From Ectopseudomonas alcaliphila (GTDB taxonomy: Bacteria > Pseudomonadota > Gammaproteobacteria > Pseudomonadales > Pseudomonadaceae): a DNA stretch of 64,000 bases. The position numbers and the translations under genes are program-made. Below, piece after piece: positions 58,267-64,000 of the stretch; positions within the stretch are counted from its first letter, which is position 1; every line of letters begins with the position of its first letter. The stretch spans positions 270,664 to 334,663 of the forward strand of contig NZ_FNAE01000005.1 in NCBI RefSeq assembly GCF_900101755.1, read 5' to 3'. The notes under the pieces are model-generated. The model was not told the DNA's origin and searched no databases. It saw only the letters and a program-made list of their open reading frames with translations.

Positions 58267-60081
58267 ATGAGCACGAACACCGCCACTCCCCGCCGCCTGC
58301 GCTGGCGCAGCCTTGTGCTGCTGGCGCTGCTGCTCGCTCCGCTGCTGTGGCCGGTGCATTACCTGGCCGAGCGTTATTACCGTGAGGTGCTGATCGAGCA
58401 GAACCGGCAAACGCTGGATCTGTACGTCGCCAACCTGCTCGGCACGCTGCGTCGTTACGAGGTCCTGCCGCAGATTCTCGGTGACCTGCCCGGCCTGCGC
58501 GCCGCGCTGCATGCACCCGAAGACCCCGCCGCGCTGGACAACGCCAACCGCCTGCTGGCCCGCATCAAGAGCCAGACCGGCGCCGACGTGATCTACCTGA
58601 TGAACCCGCGCGGCGTCACCCTGGCCGCCTCTAACTGGGATAAACCCGACAGCTTCGTCGCCGGCAACTTCGCCTTCCGCCCCTACTTTCGCGAAGCGCT
58701 GGCCGGTCGTCTGGGCCGCTTCTTCGGCCTCGGCACGACCTCGGGCAAGCGCGGTTACTACTTCGCCTATCCGGTGCGCGAGGACGACCACAATATCGGC
58801 GCACTGGTGGTCAAAGTCGACCTCGACCACACCGAAACGCTGTGGGGCAACACCCCGGAACAACTGCTGGTCACCGACACCAATGGCGTGGTCATCCTCA
58901 CTTCGCGGCCGGACTGGCGCTTTCACGCCAGCCGCCCGCTGGACCGTGTCGAGCAATCGGCGATCGCCGCCAACCAGCCCTACCCGACCCAGGCACCGCC
59001 CCTGCTCGATATCGACCCGAACGCCTGGCTGACACAGAGCCGCGCCCTGGAAGAAACCGGCTGGACGGTGAGCATCCTCGCCCCGCGCATACTCCTCGAC
59101 CGCCCCGTACGCAGCGCCGTGGCCGTCGGTGCAGCCGCCCTGCTGGCGCTGCTGTTGCTGCTGGGCCTGTTGATACTGCGCCGCCGTCATTACCTGGAAC
59201 GCATTGCCCTCGACGCCCGCGCCAAGGCCGAGCTGGAACAGCGCGTGGCCGAGCGCACGCAGGATCTGGAACTGCTCAACAGCCGCCTCAAGCAGGAAGT
59301 GCTCGAGCGTGAACAGGCCCAACAGGAACTGGTGCGCGCTCAGGACGAGCTGGTCCAGGCCGGCAAACTCTCGGCGCTCGGCACCATGAGCGCGAGCATC
59401 AGCCATGAACTCAACCAGCCGCTGGGGGCCATCCGCAGCTACGCGGAGAACGCCAGCACCCTGCTCGATCACCAGCGCAGCGACGATGCCCGCGCCAACC
59501 TCAAGCTGATCAGCGAACTGACCGAGCGCATGGCCTCGATCATCGCCCACTTGCGCGCCTTCGCCCGCCGCGACCGCCACGCACCGGAGCGGGTCGCACT
59601 GCAGCCAGCGCTGGACGACGCCCTCTCCCTGCTTGCCAAACGCCGCAGAGCGATGGACGTGGAACTGATCCGCGACCTGCCGGACGCCACCCTCTGGGTC
59701 CAGGCCGGCGAGACGCGGCTGCGCCAGGTGCTGGGCAATCTGCTCGGCAATGCGCTCGATGCCTTGGTCGACAAGGCACCGCCACGCCGTATCTGGATCA
59801 GCATCGAGCATCAGGCCGAGCACCTTCATCTGTTGCTGCGCGACAATGGCCCAGGATTCTCGACCGAGTCCCTGGCGCGCGCGCGCGAGCCCTTCTTCAC
59901 CACCAAGACCAGCGCCCAGGGCCTGGGGCTGGGGCTGGCCATCTGCGATAGTCTGGTCCGCGCGCTGGACGGCGAACTGCTGCTGGCCAATCATCCGGCC
60001 GGCGGCGCGCTGATCACCCTGCGCCTGCGCCTGGCCAGCCCAGGCGTCAACCTGCAACCTTCAGAGGACCCTTCGCCATGA
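58267..60081 (+). CDS. dctB: C4-dicarboxylate sensor histidine kinase DctB
   Basis: 604 residues. TM1 (about 13-33), a periplasmic double-PAS (dCACHE) sensor (about 34-285) with FRPYFREALAGRLGRFFGLG and GYYFAYPVRED, TM2 (about 290-315), a coiled coil (RIALDARAKAELEQRVAERT...), then HisKA with the phospho-His in SASISHELNQPLGAI and HATPase_c (NLLGNALDAL, DNGPGF, GLGLGLAI). Senses succinate/fumarate/malate, phosphorylates DctD. ATG 58267 (MSTNTATPRR). Overlaps dctD by ATGA. Confidence 0.96.
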   Translation: MSTNTATPRRLRWRSLVLLALLLAPLLWPVHYLAERYYREVLIEQNRQTLDLYVANLLGTLRRYEVLPQILGDLPGLRAALHAPEDPAALDNANRLLARIKSQTGADVIYLMNPRGVTLAASNWDKPDSFVAGNFAFRPYFREALAGRLGRFFGLGTTSGKRGYYFAYPVREDDHNIGALVVKVDLDHTETLWGNTPEQLLVTDTNGVVILTSRPDWRFHASRPLDRVEQSAIAANQPYPTQAPPLLDIDPNAWLTQSRALEETGWTVSILAPRILLDRPVRSAVAVGAAALLALLLLLGLLILRRRHYLERIALDARAKAELEQRVAERTQDLELLNSRLKQEVLEREQAQQELVRAQDELVQAGKLSALGTMSASISHELNQPLGAIRSYAENASTLLDHQRSDDARANLKLISELTERMASIIAHLRAFARRDRHAPERVALQPALDDALSLLAKRRRAMDVELIRDLPDATLWVQAGETRLRQVLGNLLGNALDALVDKAPPRRIWISIEHQAEHLHLLLRDNGPGFSTESLARAREPFFTTKTSAQGLGLGLAICDSLVRALDGELLLANHPAGGALITLRLRLASPGVNLQPSEDPSP

Positions 60082-61463
60082 CCAGCGACAGCGCCATCGA
60101 CAGCCGCATTCAGGTACTGCTGATCGACGACGACGCCCACCTGCGCCAGGCGCTCAGCCAGACGCTCGACCTGGCCGGGCTCAAGGTCCTCAGCCTGGGC
60201 GACGCGCAGGGCCTGCCCGCACGTATTCCCGTCGGCTGGCCGGGCGTGGTGGTCAGCGACATTCGCATGCCGGGCATCGATGGCCTGCAACTGCTGCAGC
60301 AATTGCGCGAGCGCGATGCCGAGCTGCCGGTGCTGCTGATCACCGGTCACGGTGACGTGCCGCTGGCCGTCCAGGCGATGCGCGCTGGCGCCTACGACTT
60401 CCTGGAAAAGCCTTTCGCCAATGACGACCTGCTCGACAGCGTACGCCGCGCTCTGGAGCTACGCCGCCTGGTGCTGGACAACCGCAGCCTGCGCATGGCG
60501 CTCAATGACCGCCAGCAACTGTCCAGCCGTCTGGTTGGCCAGTCACCCGCCATGCAGCGCCTGCGCGAACAGATCGGCGCCCTGGCCGGCATCGCCACCG
60601 ACGTGCTGATTCTCGGCGAGACTGGCGCCGGCAAAGAGGTGGTGGCGCGCGCCCTGCACGACCTGTCCAATCGCCGCGAAGGGCCTTTCGTCGCCATCAA
60701 CGCCGGGGCCCTGGCCGAGTCGGTGGTGGAAAGCGAGCTGTTCGGCCATGAGGCCGGCGCCTTCACCGGCGCGCAGAAACGACGCATCGGCAAGTTCGAA
60801 TTCGCCAACGGCGGCACCCTGTTCCTCGACGAGATCGAGAGCATGAGCATGGATGTGCAGGTCAAACTGCTGCGCCTGCTGCAGGAGCGCGTGGTCGAGC
60901 GCCTTGGTGGTAATCAGCTGATCCCGCTGGATATCCGCGTCATCGCCGCGACCAAGGAGGATCTGCGCCAGGCCGCCGATGCCGGGCGCTTCCGCGCCGA
61001 CCTCTACTACCGTCTTAACGTCGCGCCGCTGTCCATTCCACCGCTGCGCGAACGCGGCGAGGATGCCCTGCTGCTGTTCCAGCACTTCGCCGATGGGGCG
61101 GCCGCCCGCCACGCCCTGGCGCCGCGCGAGCTGCAGCCGGGGCAGCGCGCGCTGCTGCTGCGTCACCCATGGCCGGGCAACGTGCGCGAATTGCAGAACG
61201 CCGCCGAGCGCTTCGCCCTGGGCCTGGAACTGGCACTCGACAGCAACGCGCCGAACCTGCCACCGGTCAACGGCGGGCTCAGCGAGCAGGTCGAAGCTTT
61301 CGAACGCGCCCTGATTGCCGCCGAACTGAGCCGCCCGCACGGCTCGCTGCGCAGCCTGGCCGAAGCTCTGGGCGTGCCGCGCAAGACCCTGCACGACAAA
61401 CTGCGCAAACATGGGCTGAATTTCTCCGGCGCTGGCGGAAGCTCGCCAGAGGACTTCGACTGA
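60078..61463 (+). CDS. dctD: C4-dicarboxylate response regulator DctD (NtrC family)
   Basis: 461 residues. Receiver with phospho-acceptor Asp61 (VVVSDIRMPGID), sigma-54 AAA+ domain with Walker A GETGAGKEVVARAL, the GAFTGA loop (HEAGAFTGAQKRR) and FLDEIESM, and a C-terminal Fis-type HTH (SLRSLAEALGVPRKTLHDKL). It activates the sigma-54 promoter of dctPQM at 61602. Translationally coupled to dctB; a hairpin directly after the stop may terminate the transcript. Confidence 0.97.
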   Translation: MTSDSAIDSRIQVLLIDDDAHLRQALSQTLDLAGLKVLSLGDAQGLPARIPVGWPGVVVSDIRMPGIDGLQLLQQLRERDAELPVLLITGHGDVPLAVQAMRAGAYDFLEKPFANDDLLDSVRRALELRRLVLDNRSLRMALNDRQQLSSRLVGQSPAMQRLREQIGALAGIATDVLILGETGAGKEVVARALHDLSNRREGPFVAINAGALAESVVESELFGHEAGAFTGAQKRRIGKFEFANGGTLFLDEIESMSMDVQVKLLRLLQERVVERLGGNQLIPLDIRVIAATKEDLRQAADAGRFRADLYYRLNVAPLSIPPLRERGEDALLLFQHFADGAAARHALAPRELQPGQRALLLRHPWPGNVRELQNAAERFALGLELALDSNAPNLPPVNGGLSEQVEAFERALIAAELSRPHGSLRSLAEALGVPRKTLHDKLRKHGLNFSGAGGSSPEDFD

Positions 61464-61482
61464 CTGGCGACAAACCGCCAGT
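61463..61482 (+). terminator. Hairpin after dctD
   Basis: ACTGGCG-ACAAAC-CGCCAGT starting on the last base of the dctD stop codon; a 7-bp stem, no T-run. A second stem GCGGGCG/CGCCCGC lies at 61503-61524. 61483-61600 otherwise contains no gene and presumably the DctD binding sites, which I cannot place with confidence. Confidence 0.55.
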
Positions 61483-61601
61483 TCCCTCCCTGCCGTTCTG
61501 TCGCGGGCGGCCTCATACGCCCGCCCGACTTTCGGCAAAGAGCCATCAAAGCCCACAGCCATGGGCCTTTGCACGGCACGCAAGGTTGGCGCATAGCAGA
61601 C

Positions 61602-61617
61602 TGGCACAAGGGTTGCT
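61602..61617 (+). promoter_or_regulatory. Sigma-54 promoter of dctPQM
   Basis: TGGCACAAGGGTTGCT matches the -24/-12 consensus: GG at 61603-61604, GC at 61615-61616, 10 bp apart, flanked by TGGCAC and TTGCT. Expected start near 61628, leaving a 141-nt leader to dctP. Confidence 0.95.
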
Positions 61618-61666
61618 CTAGGCTAACCTCAAGCGAACCCACAAGTACAAGTCCAGGCCTCGCTGA

Positions 61667-62761
<1,095 letters not shown>

Positions 62762-62772
62762 GGCCGGAGAGC

Positions 62773-62875
62773 CGTAGGGTGGGCAGTATCGCCAGATACT
62801 GACCCACCGCGGCGTCAACGACGCCGACATGCTGCAACTGGTGGGTCGGCCGCATTCGTACCGCCCCACCCTACG
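62773..62875. repeat. Long REP-like inverted repeat between dctP and dctQ
   Basis: Outer arms CGTAGGGTGGG and CCCCACCCTACG, inner arms TGACCCACC and GGTGGGTCGG; ~103 bp, GTAGGGTGGG class. It starts 12 bp after the dctP stop and fills most of the spacer to dctQ, so the operon transcript carries it; it could trim expression of the membrane subunits relative to DctP. Confidence 0.85.
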
Positions 62876-62900
62876 CCCTTTCCATTCGGGAGAACCGACC

Positions 62901-63530
62901 ATGAACGCCTTGCGGCGCGGCTGGGAGCACTTCGAGGAAGGCTTTATCGCTTTCCTCCTGGCGACCATGACGCTGATCACTTTCGTCTACGTGATCCTCA
63001 ACAACTTCTACACCCTGTTCTACTGGCTGGGTGACTATTTCGGCGGTAACGAGACCCTGCTCGCTATCGGCGACTCCATTCTCGACATGGCCCAGGCGAT
63101 GACCTGGAGCAATGCCCTGACCAAGGCCCTGTTCGGCTGGCTGATCTTCTTCGGCCTGGCCTACGGTGTGCGCACCGCCGGCCACATCGGCGTCGACGCC
63201 CTGGTCAAACTCGCCCCGCGCGGCATCCAGCGCATCATCGGTGTGATCGCCTGCTCGGCCTGCCTGGGCTATGCCGGCCTGATCGCCGTTGGCAGCTTCG
63301 ACTGGGTGCACACCCTGTTCACCGCCGGTATCGGCGCCGAAGACCTCGGTCACTACGGCATCCAGCAATGGCATATCGGCATGATCGTGCCCTTCGGCTA
63401 CGCCATGGTGTTCGTCCGCTTCCTGGAAATCCTCGTCCGTATCCTGCGCAACGAGCAGACCGGCCTCGGTCTGGCCGACGAAGCGGCCGATGCCCTGAAG
63501 GTCAATGAGCACGAGGAGCCCAAGCAATGA
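62901..63530 (+). CDS. dctQ: TRAP transporter small permease DctQ
   Basis: 209 residues, four helices. MNALRRGWEHFEEGFIAFLLATMTLITF, and WLIFFGLAYGVRTAGHIGVDALV with the family's RxxxHIxVD motif. The longer-than-average N-terminal half contains an extra amphipathic section (YTLFYWLGDYFGGNETLLAI). GGGAG sits before ATG 62901; the open frame upstream falls in the REP. Stop overlaps dctM (ATGA). Confidence 0.95.
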   Translation: MNALRRGWEHFEEGFIAFLLATMTLITFVYVILNNFYTLFYWLGDYFGGNETLLAIGDSILDMAQAMTWSNALTKALFGWLIFFGLAYGVRTAGHIGVDALVKLAPRGIQRIIGVIACSACLGYAGLIAVGSFDWVHTLFTAGIGAEDLGHYGIQQWHIGMIVPFGYAMVFVRFLEILVRILRNEQTGLGLADEAADALKVNEHEEPKQ

Positions 63531-64000
63531 CCGTCCTGTTCCTCTTCCTGCTGCTGTTCTTGCTGATGTTCATCGGCGTGCCAATCGCCGCGTCGCTCGG
63601 CCTGGCCGGTTCGATCACAATCATGCTGTTCAGCCCCGACTCGGTGCGCTCGCTGGCGATCAAGCTGTTCGAGACCAGCGAGCATTACACCCTGCTGGCG
63701 ATTCCGTTCTTCCTCTTGTCCGGTGCCTTCATGACCACCGGCGGCGTGGCCAAGCGTCTGATCGACTTCGCCAACGCCTGCGTCGGCCACATCCGTGGCG
63801 GCCTGGCCATCGGCGCGGTGCTGGCGTGCATGCTGTTCGCCGCGCTGTCTGGCTCCTCGCCAGCCACCGTAGCGGCAGTCGGCTCCATCGCCATCGCCGG
63901 CATGGTGCGCTCCGGTTATCCGCAGGCGTTCGGCGCCGGCATCGTCTGTAACGCCGGTACCCTGGGCATCCTGATTCCGCCGTCGATCGTGATGGTGGTG
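63527..64000 (+). CDS. dctM: TRAP transporter large permease DctM, 5' part
   Basis: First 158 codons; the gene runs off the window. MTVLFLFLLLFLLMFIGVPIAASLGLAGSI is the DctM N-terminus, and SGSSPATVAAVGSIAIAGM with NAGTLGILIPPS are hallmark ion-coupling loops. With DctP and DctQ it imports C4-dicarboxylates with Na+ symport. Confidence 0.97.
   Translation, partial: MTVLFLFLLLFLLMFIGVPIAASLGLAGSITIMLFSPDSVRSLAIKLFETSEHYTLLAIPFFLLSGAFMTTGGVAKRLIDFANACVGHIRGGLAIGAVLACMLFAALSGSSPATVAAVGSIAIAGMVRSGYPQAFGAGIVCNAGTLGILIPPSIVMVV

Noticed and set aside
57466..60057. 863-codon open frame antisense to dctB and rmlD
   Set aside because: Runs through two unambiguous genes on the plus strand; low-complexity Gln/Gly/Ala composition and no start context. 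Similar antisense frames at 14578-16683, 28526-30568 and 50006-52321 were rejected for the same reason.

Overview
This 64 kb window is high-GC, gene-dense chromosomal DNA from a Pseudomonas (Gammaproteobacteria). Gene content and order match my memory of P. aeruginosa PAO1 closely. The REP-type repeats and some local content differ, so it is another species, perhaps of the P. mendocina/oleovorans/stutzeri side of the genus; I cannot fix the species from the sequence alone. There is no prophage, plasmid, complete IS element or CRISPR array.

Layout. Block 1 (1-30973) resembles the PAO1 region around PA0347-PA0305: 3' end of glpQ, a DUF2868/DUF3482 GTPase pair, a broken REP-associated transposase (RAYT) between matching REP doublets, thyA-lgt-TauE/SafE permease, an NRDE protein, rppH-ptsP, a HAD phosphatase, ilvA/rpiA, a divergent cadA/cadR metal-resistance module, two beta-propeller (SdiA-regulated family) genes around a CarO-like OB-fold protein, an FAH-family hydrolase, D-2-hydroxyglutarate dehydrogenase divergent from serA, several small enzymes, and an AraC-type regulator divergent from an N-acyl-homoserine-lactone-acylase-like gene. 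Block 2 (31121-64000) resembles PA5126-PA5169: the nitrogen-regulated sRNA nrsZ with its sigma-54 promoter, trmL, secB-grxC-rhodanese, gpmI-envC-ctpA, three tandem solute-binding-protein paralogues, hisB-hisH-DUF2164-hisA-hisF, an OFA-type MFS transporter, asmA-mutY-yggX, tRNA-Phe, an amino-acid ABC transporter, a methyltransferase, tRNA-Thr, rmlBACD, and the C4-dicarboxylate system dctBD/dctPQM (dctM runs off the end). The join between the blocks lies just upstream of nrsZ, where ntrBC is expected, so this is an ancestral rearrangement breakpoint.

How the genes work together: SerA with D-2-HG dehydrogenase forms the serine/2-hydroxyglutarate redox couple; CadR controls CadA from a MerR-type promoter; DctB/DctD with sigma-54 drives dctPQM; CtpA and an EnvC-like factor act on the cell wall; RmlA-D make dTDP-L-rhamnose. 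About 13 REP-like palindromic elements of at least four sequence classes lie between genes, and some supply the stop codon of the upstream gene.

The observations most worth a second look are: (i) two copies of a roughly 130-150 bp intergenic element whose stems differ in sequence but keep pairing (19609-19755 and 23345-23476); (ii) the nrsZ locus with a perfect 48-bp duplicated module, detached from ntrBC; (iii) the RAYT/REP unit silenced by a single in-frame amber codon; (iv) a 13-bp perfect inverted repeat between the AraC-type regulator and the acylase. Gene identities rest on motif recognition by eye; no database search was run.
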